A stretch of DNA of 64,000 nucleotides from Vandiemenella viatica (lineage: Eukaryota > Arthropoda > Insecta > Orthoptera > Morabidae), in contig CM061914.1 of the NCBI GenBank assembly GCA_031002005.1, forward strand, positions 192,342,685-192,406,684. The letters are read 5' to 3'. The notes below the pieces were generated by a model, which was not told where the DNA came from, did not search any database, and saw only the letters and a list, made by a program, of their open reading frames with translations. Of this stretch, positions 21,018 through 32,629 are shown one piece after another. The translations under genes and the position numbers were made by a program. Positions within the stretch are counted from its first letter, which is position 1, and each line of letters begins with the position of its first letter.

Positions 21018-22366
21018 CAGGGTGTTTCAAAGAGGACTTTACAACTTTGAAAATTCATATAAATTTTATGAAACAAGGTACAGAGCTGGTTTTGGTGTTG
21101 TTTTAAAGGAAATCACTTCAAGTTTTTTTACCTTAAACTATAGATGTTCTATGTGGCTTCCGTTGGTTATTCTGCAGACATCCCATCGGTAGTCGATTTC
21201 TTCCCAGACTCGCACTAGCATTTCAGGTGTAACTTGCTCAGCAGCAGCGTAAATTCTTGCTCTAAGTTCAGGTAGAGTGGCCGGCAAAGGAGGTACGTAC
21301 ACCATATCTTTTATGAAACCCCAGAAGAAAAATTCTAGCGGTGTCAGGTCTGGGGAACGGGGGGACCATGGAATTGGCGCATCACGGCCAATCCATTGAC
21401 CTGGAAAGCGGTCATTGAGAAAATCCCGGACGTCAGTCAGATAGTGTGGTGGTGCGCCATCTTGTATAAAGAAAACATTTCGTTCTCGGTCATCCTCATC
21501 GATCTGTGGTATCAAAAATTGTTGCAACATATCAAGGTACACTATCCCGTTGATGGTTCTCTCTTGGGAAAAAAAAGGAGCCGTACATTTTCCTCTAGCT
21601 CAACGCACAAAAAACGTTCACTGTAGGGCTATCACGAACATGTTGCAATGTTTCATGTGGATTTTCACTGCCCCAAATCCTACAGTTATGTGTGTTAACC
21701 TTGCCACTTAAGTGAAAAGTTGACTCGTCAGAAAAGATTATGTTGTCCAAGAAATGTTCATCATCATCCACTCGATTTAACATATCCACACAGAAGTTCC
21801 TACGTGCAATCTTATCAGTGTCTTTAATTGCTTGTAAAAGCGAATATCGGTATGGTTTCAAATGCAAACGTTTTCTCAACACACGTCAAACCGTCGTATG
21901 TGGGACTTGCAGCTCACGAGATGCACGCCGGGTCGATTTCGTAGGGCTGTTGACTAAACTTTTTCTCACTTGCTCAACGACCTCGTCAGATGTGCTTGGA
22001 CGACCTGGGGATTTTTTATGTTTTACTGAGCACCCTGTTTCTACAAAACATCTATGACACTCATAAATTCTAGGCCTACTAGGAGGATCTTTAGCGTACT
22101 TGGTACGAAAATTACGCTGGAATGTTGTCGCAGACTTCGATTCTTCAAACCAAAACACGCAGCTAGCACGCTCGGGTCCAGTGAGGGCAGCCATCTTTAA
22201 CGTAAATGCCGCTAGCGCTTGTGCGGCGCGATTTGGCACTAGCGGACTACGCGAGTCAAAACTTGAAGTGTTTTCCTTTAAAACAACACCAAAACCAGCT
22301 CTGTACCTTGCTTCATAAAATTTATATGAATTTTCAAAGTTGTAAAGTCCTTTTTGAAACACCCTG
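21018..22366 (-). mobile_element. mariner-like transposon with ~105-bp inverted repeats
   Basis: Ends begin CAGGGTGTTTCAAA and repeat inversely for about 105 bp (21018-21122 and 22262-22366) with only a few mismatches. A TA precedes the left end; the right flank is GATT, so the TA duplication is not intact there. Length is 1349 bp. It encodes a broken transposase on the minus strand. Confidence 0.9.
21138..22194 (-). pseudogene. mariner-like transposase, one stop and one frameshift
   Basis: Reading from an ATG at 22192-22194 (MAALTGPERASCVFW), an N-terminal helix-turn-helix part runs to a single in-frame TGA at 21886-21888, where a Trp codon is expected (TV*RVLRKRLHLKP). The frame then continues to about 21595, where it shifts near a GGAAAA / T-run before resuming as INGIVYLDML. 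Catalytic motifs: Asp in IIFSDESTF, Asp in FIQDGAPPH, and SPDLTPLEFFFWG at the third position. 41 residues separate the second and third acidic residues, the spacing of the DD41D group, but the third residue is Glu here rather than Asp. The frame ends SHIEHL at 21138. It is a non-functional copy. Confidence 0.88.
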
Positions 22367-23792
22367 GATTGTAACGTCTGGATATTGCGGATATTTCCTC
22401 AGGAATCATTGTGGAGTGTTCCTGATTCCTGCTAAATCCTACAAGGAGAAGCTAACCCTCACTATGATACAATCATGAAATAAAAACTCACGTATGTCGC
22501 TGATGATGCTCTGGAAACAGAAAATAAAATAAAAGTCAATCGCATTGACGTGTCATTAACCTTTATAAAAATTGACTGTGTATTCTGTTTACATACCATT
22601 GTCTGTGACGGACAAAGTAGCGAAAAAAGCGAAAGTCACAGCGGGGTATTACTATGAAGGAAGAATTTTTTTTTTTATCACAACTTATGATGTGATTTTC
22701 GGTATGAACTATACAAAATTTGTCAGTAGGTTAATTTCACGGGTAAATTTAGGGAAACGTAATAGAGACGGGTTGGTACCCCTCTACCTGGCTGATGATC
22801 CTGGTCGTCCAGACAGTACCGTTTACTATAAAACACGGTATCCCCGAGCTTCCCGGCTCACTTGGTGATGATTTCTTCGTCACGGACCAGCCATCCATTC
22901 ATTAGTCTCCTAAGTTAGCTCATCATATAGTCGGAACAGGTGTTGACTCTATCGTTAGTTTTGATTGGTTCGGTTTGCAAAAATATCATACCGTTTTGGT
23001 GACAGCCTATAATTTTGTCACATTCCTCTTCCATAACCCAAAAACTTGTAGTATTTCCTCAGTAGTCCCGAGTAACGAAGATTCGGGGATGCGAACTCTT
23101 TGATACGGTATAGTGATCATCTTCGCGGTCTCTATTTTTACCGTCCTTGATGTCCTTGTCATTGAGGGATCCACTTACTGGGTTAAGCCACAGTTTTAAT
23201 TATTTCAGCTGCAGCGCACTTAGACCGGATGTAAGTACGCAGTTGCGCCAACCTTCCGTGCACGTAATGTCAGACGCCACATACTTCAAGTTGTTGCGTG
23301 ATCAGTTCCATAAAACTATATGGGATTTTATCGGCATAAGAGCGTGGTATATAGATGAAACCAAGGTCAGATGAAGGTTGTTTAATGTTAAATGTTTCTC
23401 TACTGCAGCTTCCTTAGTTCCACACGTGTGCACACAACTAACTCACTTAAGTACTTTATTCATGCAAAATCACAGGCATATTGCAAACGTTTAAATGTTC
23501 GAAAACGTCACCATCGACTTGAATACACTTTGCAGCTCTTCTCAGTTCGTCTTGATGTACTTTTATGAGGGCAGCAGCGTTTGCAATGCATTTGTTTTCT
23601 TTGGGCGCCGTTTTTCAACCACCCCCGCACACAAATATTTAGGGGGTAAGGTCCGCATTCCAACAGCTGTATCTGTAAAACGAATGAAAACCCGGACACA
23701 TATTTATATGAACTTTTTTTACTCTGTATTGATGACACTACCACCTCCTTCAATATTTATCTTTCCTCCTGCATCACCCTGTATACGTCACA

Positions 23793-23837
<45 letters not shown>

Positions 23838-24190
23838 CGGTTAAAAAAGTTGCTGTGGGTTTTACTTGTTAACAAGAGTTTGAAAAAAAACTATTTCATG
23901 ACATACTTGCTAACTAATTCGTGGCGTTCTTCATCGAAAGATACAAACGATTTTTGTCGAAAAAAAATGTTCTGTTGAAGTACCAAATTTGTCCAAATCT
24001 CATTTAGTAACTTTGTGAAAATCATCGTTACAGTCTTTGACAAGCTAAATTTCACTGTACCTTTTAAAGGAATTTTCAGATCGGTAGCTGCGGAAATAAG
24101 GGGAACTGAAATTTTTCGAGATAAGCATAGTTAATCTGTGGAGTAAAAATAAAAATACAAACCATTTGACAGTCGGTGGATTAACAGCTT
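22367..24190. other. no gene recognised; (CA)n at 23797-23834
   Basis: No convincing coding exon. A (CA)n microsatellite of about 38 bp lies at 23797-23834. Short open frames near 22572-22868 and 23495-23872 match no family I know. Confidence 0.5.
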
Positions 24191-24194
24191 TTAA

Positions 24195-24725
24195 CCGAGC
24201 GTGGTGGGTGAACGGTTAACGTTCTGGTCTCGCATTCGGGAGAACGCGGGTTCGAATCCCCGTCCGGGCATCCAGATTTGGGTTTTCCATGATTTCTCCA
24301 AATCACTCCAGGCGAATGCCGGGATGCTTTGGGGACATCCATAAATTACGTGAGGTATTTTTCCGGATTTTCGGACAGCCCCCCCTCTAGTGAGATTTTG
24401 GTGAGATCTGGCCGGAGCCCCACCCCCCCCTTCTGGTGAGATCTGGTCCCGTCATAGCCCCCCATACATGCCATCTTCGCAACATTTTGAGACCTTTTTT
24501 TAGGTCTCAACCTCACTTTTCGGCGAAATACCGCCTTAAAATCAACTTCCTCCCCCTTGGTCAGATTTCGCTCGACCCCACCCCCTACTTCACCTCACAT
24601 AATTTATGGATGCCCCTTTTCTTCAAAAAGGCCTTGGCCGAATTCCTTCCCGTTCCTTGTCTCCAGTCCCATCCCGCCTCTAATGACCTTAGCCCTCGAC
24701 GAGGCGTTAAGCCTTAAGGGAAAAA
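24195..24725 (+). mobile_element. SINE copy split by a MITE
   Basis: Head at 24195 (ACCGAGCGTGGTGGGTGAAC, B box GGTTCGAATCC) and body to GGGATGCTT, then the MITE at 24331-24616, then the rest (CTTCAAAAAGGCCTTGGCC... to GGCGTTAAGCC and A-tail). Confidence 0.9.
24331..24616. mobile_element. MITE with CCATAAATTA inverted ends
   Basis: Ends GGGGACATCCATAAATTACG and TAATTTATGGATGCCCC are inverted. 286 bp, interior with GTGAGATCTGG repeats and C-runs. Superfamily not determined; the target duplication is unclear (T-rich flank). Related ends occur at 26132 and 31601. Confidence 0.75.
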
Positions 24726-25090
24726 AAACAGCTTTTATTGGAGTCCAATCGAAATTACCTGAACAGCATTCCAAAAAACCCACACAATTATTTTCACGTT
24801 GCATGATTTTTCGATATTTTGTGTTTTAATCGCTTCAAGGTTAGTAAAAGTTCAACTAGTATGCTATTAAACATGTATTAGTTAAAGGGCTTATACAACA
24901 AGTTAATATGAGTATGTAAGACGGACGAACATATCAGCATATCCGATAGAGTTCCGTTTTTCACTCAGAAAGGGTGAAAGATTAAATACGAGGAAAGACA
25001 TTTTCATTCAAGTTTAAAATAAGATTCTTCAATCCCACAGAACATGAAATTATAGATTTTTGAAACAGTATTAGTATTAGAGATACTTAA

Positions 25091-25130
<40 letters not shown>

Positions 25131-26131
25131 CAGGTTGAATGATATAATTTGGCGATATTGCATGTAACTCTCTTGTAAGCCCTTCATAGCCTCCTTGAAC
25201 GCTATTTTTTTTTTCAGTAATTAGAGTAAATTCGTCCAGTTATATTTTTTTTAGGTGTGAAATAATTCAGTTCAGAGTAATTGTAATCGTAATATGAAAA
25301 TGCATAGCAGACTTTTGGATTGAAAATTATTTGTAGTTTATAATATAAGATGACAAATGGGAACCATTAATATTAATATGTAGAAAGCCATTAATAGTAA
25401 CTTTTTTGAGAATGGAGTGACAGTAATATCGTGGTGTTGAGAATCGACACAGAGGATCTCTGACGGAACATCAGAGAAGAGAAACTGTGGTCAGAGATAT
25501 TGTTGCAAGGGCTCCATATATTCCAACATAAATATAACTTTTAAAAAGATTCAAAATGATGAATGACTGTAATAGTTATTGTATTATTTGAGATTTATAA
25601 AGTGTCTGTTCTGATATAGTAACTGTGAATTAGGAGCTCACCTGTGTAAAAAGTAAATTGAATTACACAAATAGAAAGACACCATATCTTAATATCATTA
25701 TTTAAATGATAGTATATTTAGTCACATCAGTGAGAATAGCTTCTTTCGGCCTTTAAAAATTATGTTAATGAGCGATGATATAATTGAAGGGGTATTTTGC
25801 TTTTAACTATTACTTTAATTGCAGAGCCGAAAATACGACTGAACCATCTCGGTAAGAAACCAGACACCACATTCTACCAAATACACGAATACACCACGAG
25901 GAAAGGAAAAAAAAAAACAGAGACTATATCAAAGAAAAATAGACAAAATTCTACTAAAAAGCGAAAATTCACCCCATTAAATAATTCAAAAATTTACTAC
26001 AAGAACTATAAGACGAAAATTATAAACTTCCAATACTGATCATTACTAGAAACTACAGAAACTGACATACAAACACAACAATAACATAAAAAACTCTTTA
26101 AAATTTCATTAGAAAGCCACTATAATTACTT
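24726..26131. other. AT-rich sequence with (AT)n at 25096-25126
   Basis: No gene recognised. The (AT)n run is about 30 bp. Confidence 0.6.
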
Positions 26132-26156
26132 AGGGAGCGTCCATAAACTACGTAGA
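26132..26156 (+). repeat. single MITE end
   Basis: AGGGAGCGTCCATAAACTAC, like the MITE end at 24331. No partner end found nearby. Confidence 0.4.
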
Positions 26157-26182
26157 TTCATCCTGCTCTCGCTTTTCAGACA

Positions 26183-26278
26183 TGCAGCATTCGTTAACTT
26201 GTTACTGGAGGGAACAGTCGAACGTAAGAACTGCAGAGGAAGACAGATTAGGATATATGAAGCAGGTAATAGAAACCC
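26183..26278 (+). pseudogene. RTE-like LINE-B C-terminal fragment
   Basis: TTAACTTGTTACTGGAGGGAACAGTCGA...AACTGCAGAGGAAGACAG corresponds to the NLLVEGTVEGKNCRGRQRL coding stretch of the copy at 58019. Confidence 0.65.
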
Positions 26279-26635
26279 TCTTGTAACTTCTGACGTGCGT
26301 ATCCAAAAAACTGGTAATCACTTGTAATAGCGCTGCAGTTTGTTACATGTTAGTTGCGGGTTCTGTGGTCCACTTAGGCCATGTTGTTTGAGTGGTGAGC
26401 GTGGCGCTTGTAATTCTATCTGGCTTTGCGGTTCCCTGCCTGTCAGTCTGGCTGTTGGCTTTAGTTCCCTGCCCGGCCTCGCTTTGGACGTGTACTTGAA
26501 CCCAAAGCCACAGACAGGGTTCTCTGATCCACTCTATTCCACTTCCGGATTCATTTAGTTCGGAGCTTGTTCCATCCAGTGTTACCAAATTGCAGTACCT
26601 GATCAATATTAAGGTCGATTAACTTTTAGGCAATT
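26279..26635. other. no gene recognised
   Basis: GC-moderate sequence with CCTGCC and GGCTTT words; no family recognised. Confidence 0.4.
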
Positions 26636-26815
26636 CAGTATCGCTGTGCTTTGCATACGGCATGATGCAGGTTCGAATCCCCGTCCGGTTACCCAGATTT
26701 GGTTTACGGTTTCCGGAAATAACTCCAGCCAAATGCCAGGATGGTTCTTTCAAAAGGCCATGGCTGAATTCTTTCTTACGCCTCCGGCTCTAATCACTTT
26801 CCACAAGGCATTTCT
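26636..26815 (+). mobile_element. SINE, degraded copy
   Basis: B box GGTTCGAATCC near 26670, then CCCAGATTTGG, CCAAATGCCAGGATGG and CCATGGCTGAATTC. Head partly lost. Confidence 0.75.
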
Positions 26816-26818
26816 CCA

Positions 26819-26935
26819 GTGGCGGATCCAGGATTTTGGTTTGGGGGTGCTAGGATTTTGGTTGAGCCCCTTAACCCTACCCCCCCTCCCCCCCCCAATG
26901 GTTCCACCCCTGCATTTCTCCACACTATACAGCGA
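26819..26935 (+). repeat. possible hAT-type MITE end
   Basis: CAGTGGCGGATCCAGGATTT, a terminus of common non-autonomous hAT elements, then G- and C-runs. No partner end identified. Confidence 0.4.
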
Positions 26936-27104
26936 GGATGGTGGGGGTTCTCGCGACTTCTTTTAATGTACTTGGCGTCTTATCGCTGTAAAATCTGTAA
27001 TACACCATCCCATGCGTAAAAGCTAATGTTTTAAGTTCCACGCTGACAACCACAATAGTTTGGCCCCAAGCTTTGTGCACTACATGAAGTTTCATTTCGT
27101 TTTC

Positions 27105-27330
27105 TCCTCCTTTTCGCCAGCCGTTTACCTATTTATTAGCAGATCTTACACACATTGACTGTGAGCGGAACAAAGCCTGAAAGACCGATATGCGTAACAT
27201 TACAGACAATTACACCACCTGCTCGTCTGCCTGTCACCCATACGATTATATTTCAAAACATCATAAAAATATAGTTTCTGTTGTGTACGTAAACAAAATG
27301 TTAAGTTTCGCTGAGTATTCGGCCAAAGGA
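27105..27330. repeat. dispersed repeat, copy 1
   Basis: GATCTTACACACATTGACTG, GAGCGGAACAAAGCCTGAAAG, CATTACAGACAATTACA and CTGTCACCCATACG are shared with 28085-28345, 31010-31240 and 56555-56625. Confidence 0.6.
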
Positions 27331-27399
27331 AGACGTATTGACGTTTACACTTGAGATAATAGCTCGCATCTTCTTTAAGGTCAAGGAGGCACTGTTGAC

Positions 27400-27690
27400 A
27401 ATAACGGGAAGCGGATGCGTCATTGCGGTCGTCAGAGGCGATTTCGCGGGTGACCGGGGATCGAGCCCCGGCTGCCGTCAGGCCCGCTACTCGTCAGTGG
27501 AGGGGTTGCGCGACACGCCGCCGCGGCGCTGCGGTCGCCTGCATGCAGGCTGTCTCTCGTGGAGTCAGTTGGCCGGCGACTCTGCCACAGTGAAGATGTC
27601 GGTCGCAGATACCGCCTAGCGGCACACTGCCTCAGTGCGTTTCGTCGCGTGCCTTTGAGCGTGCTGTATATTAGATGAAAGGTAAACACT
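27400..27690 (+). promoter_or_regulatory. CpG-rich segment; candidate promoter or 5' untranslated exon
   Basis: A sharply GC- and CpG-rich block in AT-rich surroundings, with several TCAGT initiator-like motifs and a potential splice donor GAAAG|GTAAAC at about 27681. It contains a short reading frame (ATG at 27596, MSVADTA then stop), so if transcribed it would be mostly untranslated. It lies about 15 kb upstream of the first visible Orai exon on the same strand, which makes it a candidate first exon of that gene. No direct evidence links the two. Confidence 0.3.
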
Positions 27691-28084
27691 GGAATTTTGT
27701 TACGTAATTTTGTGCGTACAAGCGTAGCAGCCTCTTAGGTGGTGAAACAGAAGTTTATATGATTTTCTTGAAGCCTTATGGTTCCAACACGTAAAACGAG
27801 GGACGTGTGGTGTATTATTGGATAACCACGCGGTCGTTCTTGCTGGTAATACACCGGAAACTATTCTGAGGTGAGAGCGATTCCTTCCAGTTGTACTGAT
27901 TCTACATAGTCTTCACTAATGTTCAGCCACCTAAAAGTTTCGGTAGCTGCTTCCACTATTATCATCAGACCAACGATTATATGCACATACTAGCTGCTAA
28001 CCGCGATTTCGTAAGCGACGACTTAAAATTTTATTGCTAGAATTGGATAAAATCCACGTCTATACAGTATGATAAATGTGTCTG

Positions 28085-28345
28085 TACATTAAATTTATGA
28101 ACAGATCATACACAACTGCGAGAGAAACAAAGCCTGAGCGGGCGATGTAACATTACAGAAACTTACACAAGCCATCCGTCTGTTTGTCACCATTCGCTTA
28201 TTTTACAAAATTTCATGAAAAATGTTATTTATCCCTTAAAAAGTATCCTCTATCTTTTTTTATAATACATCGCATGTGAAATTTCATCACTGTGGGTTTA
28301 CCGATTTAGCCGTAACGTAACAGACAATCTGAGAGACAAAGTTAC
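28085..28345. repeat. dispersed repeat, copy 2
   Basis: GATCATACACAACTGCGAGAG, AACAAAGCCTGAGCGG and CATCCGTCTGTTTGTCACC; see 27105. Confidence 0.6.
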
Positions 28346-28699
28346 TTGTGTATTTAAGCTATTAGTGTAGATAAAAGAGCGCATCGCGAGTCAATCAGTT
28401 CACAGTAGGCATAGTGGTACACTGCAGACTTTGCATCGATCTACTTAGCTTACCTCACGATTACAGAGCATACATATATCAAAACGTCCTGTACTGACGA
28501 AGTTATCAGTATGAATTCCAGTCAAGACTATACATAATCTTGATTCCGTTCACACCTCCCTGTTATGCCGCCAATAGTTCGCACCACTACATATTGTGTT
28601 CCAACAATTAAAAATGAGTAAAGGGTGGTATATTTCTCGATCGCTCTGTTCACAGCTAGAACTGTAAAAGTAGCGATAAATCGCGTACCCGTATGTATT

Positions 28700-28915
28700 C
28701 GTTACTAAACCAATCAGTACTCGTTACTCGCTACTTTCGGTACAATCGAGCACTAGCACGAAGCATTGTGTCGAGTCGCGCCGCGTACGGGACGACTTCG
28801 TTACTGTCGTGTCGTTTCGTTTCTCGTTACTTTCGGTACAATCGAGCACTAGCATGAAGCACCACATCGGGTTGCGTCTCGTACGGGTTACAGGATGACT
28901 TCGTTCGTAGTTTGT
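28700..28915. repeat. 96-bp imperfect tandem duplication
   Basis: TTTCGGTACAATCGAGCACT occurs at 28735 and again at 28831, each followed by AGCA(C/T)GAAGCA and CGTACGGG. Rich in CGTTACT words. Confidence 0.75.
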
Positions 28916-29239
28916 AATGTTTAAGTAAATTATTCATTAAGTAAAGTACGTTTAGGTAATATTTACTGTAAAATAAAATACAAGTTAAAATATCGCATTT
29001 TAGAATAAACGCATTTCATAAATGTTTCAAATTGATAAAATCTCGCTAAGGTATGATCAATAAAAAAAACAACATCCATCTCAAATTGTCTATCCACATA
29101 TTCTATTTGTAAATTGTGCTCCGTAATTTTAATGTTAAACAAAATCAAATATACAAAATATCTCTTTATGTTATACAACATTTTACGCTTTTAGCAGGCG
29201 TCATATTAATCAAATATTCCACTTACACTTTCGGGATTC

Positions 29240-29420
29240 GTGCTGCTTATACCGATGTATTACTACCGACGTTTCGGCGCCCTACCTGGGGTCTTCATCA
29301 GGGCTGTATACAAGTGAAGTATCACTTGTGACGGTTTTCACACCAAGGCCACAGTTTGGGCGCCGAGACGTCGGTAGTAATACATCGAAAAAAAGCAGCG
29401 CGAATCCCGAAAGACTGAGT
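29240..29420. repeat. foldback with degenerate hammerhead-like core
   Basis: Arms GCTGCTTATACCGATGTATTAC and GTAATACATCG...AGCAGCG are inverted around ACCGACGTTTCGG / CCGAGACGTCGGT. The minus-strand left half has CTGATGA (29295-29301), GACCCC and CGAAACGTCGG, with an imperfect stem II. The right half has GAGAC in place of GAAAC. Confidence 0.5.
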
Positions 29421-29989
29421 GGAATATTTCATTAACTCTTTACGTTGTCAAAATTACTTACCTCGTTAAAAATATCAACACTTACCGGTAAATGATATTA
29501 ATTTATTAAAATAACGTACGCGCAACATGTTTGTACTTACGCATTTTCCTTTGTAAAGAAACAAATTCAAATCAAAATTCCCAGAAATACGAGACACAGT
29601 TCAAATGTTCATTCTCTCATTCCGTTTCGTTTAGTCGCGGGGAGAACCGTTGTAGTTCCCGCATGACGCGTCGTATTCGTTCGTTTATCGAATCAAACTG
29701 ACAGCCATACGACAAATGCGAGTAACGAAATGAATTAACGAGTAACGTTTCGGTAATTCGAGTCAGGCGATAAATTCGTTACAGCTCTATCAGATATTTG
29801 TTGCTGTAAAGGTTTAACCAAAGTTTCCTACAGCGACCGATAACAGTTTAAAAAAAAAAATTTGTGTTCGTGTTCTCGTAGATAAGAAATATAATTTTGC
29901 TCTAAATTTGCCGTCACAAAAATTTCCACCAATCAATTCTGGTCGTTCACGATTAACTACTATTTTCTGATTGGTTTCGTGGTTATTTC

Positions 29990-30300
29990 CACACACATTT
30001 CTAGCTACCATCCTTCGCACCCTCTCCAACTTTTGTATTTGATACCCGCAATGTTGATCCAACACTACACCAACAAATTCAAGTAATGGTCTGTCTAAAG
30101 TTTTGTAGCCAAATTCCCTCACTTCTCTGGTACAACCGCTCATCAATCTTCCGATAAATGAAGGATTTTGAAATCTTTTCATACCACCCGCCCAAAGTAT
30201 CCTGCCCAGTTGAGTTTACTATGAAATGTTATATCAAAATATTTACAATACAAGTGCTCAACAAGCGAATTTCCTCCCCTCCCCCTTTACACTCATAAAT
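29990..30300 (-). pseudogene. LINE-A internal fragment
   Basis: The minus-strand frame encodes MSGCTREVREFGYKTLDRPL and VVLDQHCGYQIQKLERVRRM, matching the middle of LINE-A; no 3' tail here. Confidence 0.8.
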
Positions 30301-30319
30301 AACCTCTAGGTTTTTTTTA

Positions 30320-30610
30320 TGTAGTTGTTCTACTGCACACACTTTTTATCCCTGCCACCGACGTTTCGAACCCCACCAACGCTTATCTTCGGGATAAATT
30401 ATCCTCCCGCTGAATCTCCAAGAGACTGACGATACATGTGAGAACGCTTGTCAGTATATTGCGATCGACACTCAGTTTGCTATAAAGAGCGAAGAGTTCA
30501 CGTGTGTGCCTACGTTGTCATACAGAATCAGCAGGCGGATAATTTAGCCTGAAGATGAGCCCAGGTGATGTTCGAAACGTAAGTGACAGAAGAAAATTAC
30601 TGACGTAACA
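30320..30610. repeat. foldback with paired hammerhead-like halves
   Basis: The left half is on the minus strand (CCGAAGA, GAAACGTCGG; TTTCG near 30364). The right half is on the plus strand with CTGAAGA 30549-30555, a weak stem, GAAA 30574-30577 and CGTAA. The middle (30400-30540) contains no gene. Confidence 0.4.
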
Positions 30611-30667
30611 GAATAACCCAGCATTATTTGCTGATTGTAAGAAATCTGAGAGCTGTCGGGCATGTCT

Positions 30668-30870
30668 TAATTTAATTTAATTGCGATGAAGCTCATTCTC
30701 TGGTGGAAATTTCCCTACACGGCCATTTTCCTTTTTCTTTTTTTTTCTTCTTTTTTTTTTAGTGTAATTTCGCCAACCTCCTACTTCGTCCTTACGAATT
30801 TTAGTTTGAAGTTATTTCAGTGTTTTTAATAAATTATTCATCACATCCCTAATGTATACATATTTTTTTA
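30668..30870 (-). pseudogene. LINE-A 3' end fragment
   Basis: Starts at the TTTAATTTAATTGCGATG tail and covers the 3' untranslated part and the last coding residues. It may be the same original insertion as 29990-30300, separated by the foldback at 30320-30610. Confidence 0.65.
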
Positions 30871-31009
30871 CCTAGCAGTTACACACGACTCTTTGCGGGT
30901 GGATTTAAAATTTTACTGCTACTAGAATTGTAAATAGAACGCTGTAAGCTACGTAAAACACGGAGCTTTGATGATACGATGCGAAAGCCATCCTACCATT
31001 GCACTTGTC

Positions 31010-31240
31010 GCAAGAAAATAACCAAAACTGACTGCGAGAGAAACAAAGCCTGAGTGAACGATATAAAATTACAGAGACTCACACACGCTATCCGTCTGTC
31101 TGTCACCGATCGGTTAGTCAAAATTTCATGACTAAATATGTTATTCATCTCGAAAAAAAGATCCCATAATATTTCATCAAGGTCGGTTCTGCAATTTTGT
31201 TGTGAAAACGTAACAAACAGACAGAGTTACTTCCGCATAT
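31010..31240. repeat. dispersed repeat, copy 3
   Basis: ACTGACTGCGAGAGAAACAA, GCCTGAGTGAACGATA and TATCCGTCTGTCTGTCACC; the strongest resemblance is to copy 2. Confidence 0.6.
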
Positions 31241-31600
31241 TAGTGAGGGCGTAGTGCTGAGCTCAATAATTTGGAACCTACTCAAATGTTGCTGCGACTT
31301 TGGACGGATTGTGGACGTCATTAGTGCTCGTGAGTCGGTATTAAGTGGCTGTTAAGCAGGATAGCTCAGTGATGGCTGGGACGAGGAAAGCTCACTGCTG
31401 GAGGTTAAGGTGAGGTCAGCGGCGTGTGAAAGTTCCCGCATCGCACCACTCACTCCAAGTATTGTACCTTCACCAAGTTCTGAACAGCAGTGTGAAATCG
31501 GTTGGTACAGTTGAAATAGTGACTGTCTCCGTTAAATAGGTTTGGTGACTGATATGGAGGGTGTTACATTCAACAGCGTGCTTCCCACCTCGCTTACTAG

Positions 31601-31984
31601 GGAACGTCCATAAACTACGTAGCGTGAATGAATCAAACATGGAGGAAAGGAGAGGGTGGAACCCGGTGCCGGCCCATACAAACCTACTATTCCGAAACAC
31701 ACCAGGGGTCACCAGGCTTAACGTCCCCTTTCCAACATCGAACCCCTGTCAACAGTGTGGTATGCCATCACTCCATACGCACTGCGGAGGGGATTAATCC
31801 AAGACTCTGGTGATTAGGAATCGTGCACCACCACCTCTGCTACCCTGCCGACCAAGTCCACCACCAGGACTGGAACCAGCTAACCCCGTGTCAGCGCCGG
31901 ACACCATCACGGCGCCACAACCAACTGAGACAACGGGACGGATGCACTTCAAGGAATTGTTATTAATTTATTTTTTGTAGCTAC
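31601..31984 (+). repeat. MITE-like end and unassigned sequence
   Basis: Begins AGGGAACGTCCATAAACTAC, like the end at 26132. The following GC-moderate sequence to 31984 contains no gene I recognise and no inverted partner end. Confidence 0.3.
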
Positions 31985-32575
31985 AGATTTGTCTACATCT
32001 ACATCCATAGTCTGCAATTCACAACATTGTGGGTGGCAGAGGGTGCTGAGCACCAATCTGAATTCTGCGTATTCCAATCCCGAATAGCGCGAGGAAACAA
32101 GGAATACATAAAGGCATCAGTACGGCATCTTATTTTTCGAATCTTATCCCTCGTGTCATTGCGACGCAAATAGGTTGGCGGAAGAAGTATCTCACTGCAC
32201 TCGAAGGTCATAGAATTTCGCATATTCTCCAATACATTCAAACGTAAATGACGTCGTCTGTCTTCCAAACTATCCCAGCCCAATCTGTGTATCAATTCTG
32301 TGACGCTTTCATATGGGCTGTAACAACAAGTCACGAATCGAGCGGCTCTCCTCTGCATCCTCTCTACTGAGTCAATCAGAACCTTGCGATACGGATCCCA
32401 AACTCCACAACAGTAATCCAGATGCGGACTATTGTTTTATAAGCTATTTCCTTTGTATGCGCATTACAATTCCTCAGAATACGACCTATGAATCGTAGTT
32501 TAGAATTAGCTTTGCCTACGACGGAAGTTATGTGCAAGTCCAATTTCATTTTGCTTTGTGATGGTTAACGTTCCA
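31985..32575 (-). pseudogene. CR1-like LINE C-terminal fragment, third family
   Basis: On the minus strand: IAYKTIVRPHLDYCCGVWDP-like words upstream, then MQRRAARFVTCCYSPYESVT, ELIHRLGWDSLEDRRRHLRL and FPRAIRDWNTQ. Same general architecture as LINE-A but a different sequence. It ends in GATGTAGATGTAGACAAA, a short tandem 3' tail typical of such LINEs. 5'-truncated; shifts upstream of 32360. Confidence 0.75.
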
Positions 32576-32629
32576 TCTACTACTTTACTCTGGACATTTC
32601 TGTTAGATCTTACCATTATTATGATTTTT

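Larger units (their letters stand above)
28656..29790. mobile_element. possible non-autonomous hAT-like element with nested foldback
   Basis: The left end (CTAGAACTGTAAAAGTAGCG, then TTCGTTACT words) resembles the inverted right end (TAGAGCTGTAACGAATTTATCG, split CTCGTTAATTC...). The interior holds a 96-bp duplication at 28700-28915, an AT-rich stretch and the foldback at 29240-29420. Ends are imperfect. Confidence 0.4.

Noticed and set aside
27596..27619. ATG opening MSVADTA as the Orai start codon, similar to the start of the long Drosophila protein
   Set aside because: A stop follows after seven codons with no donor in between; the resemblance is only two or three residues.
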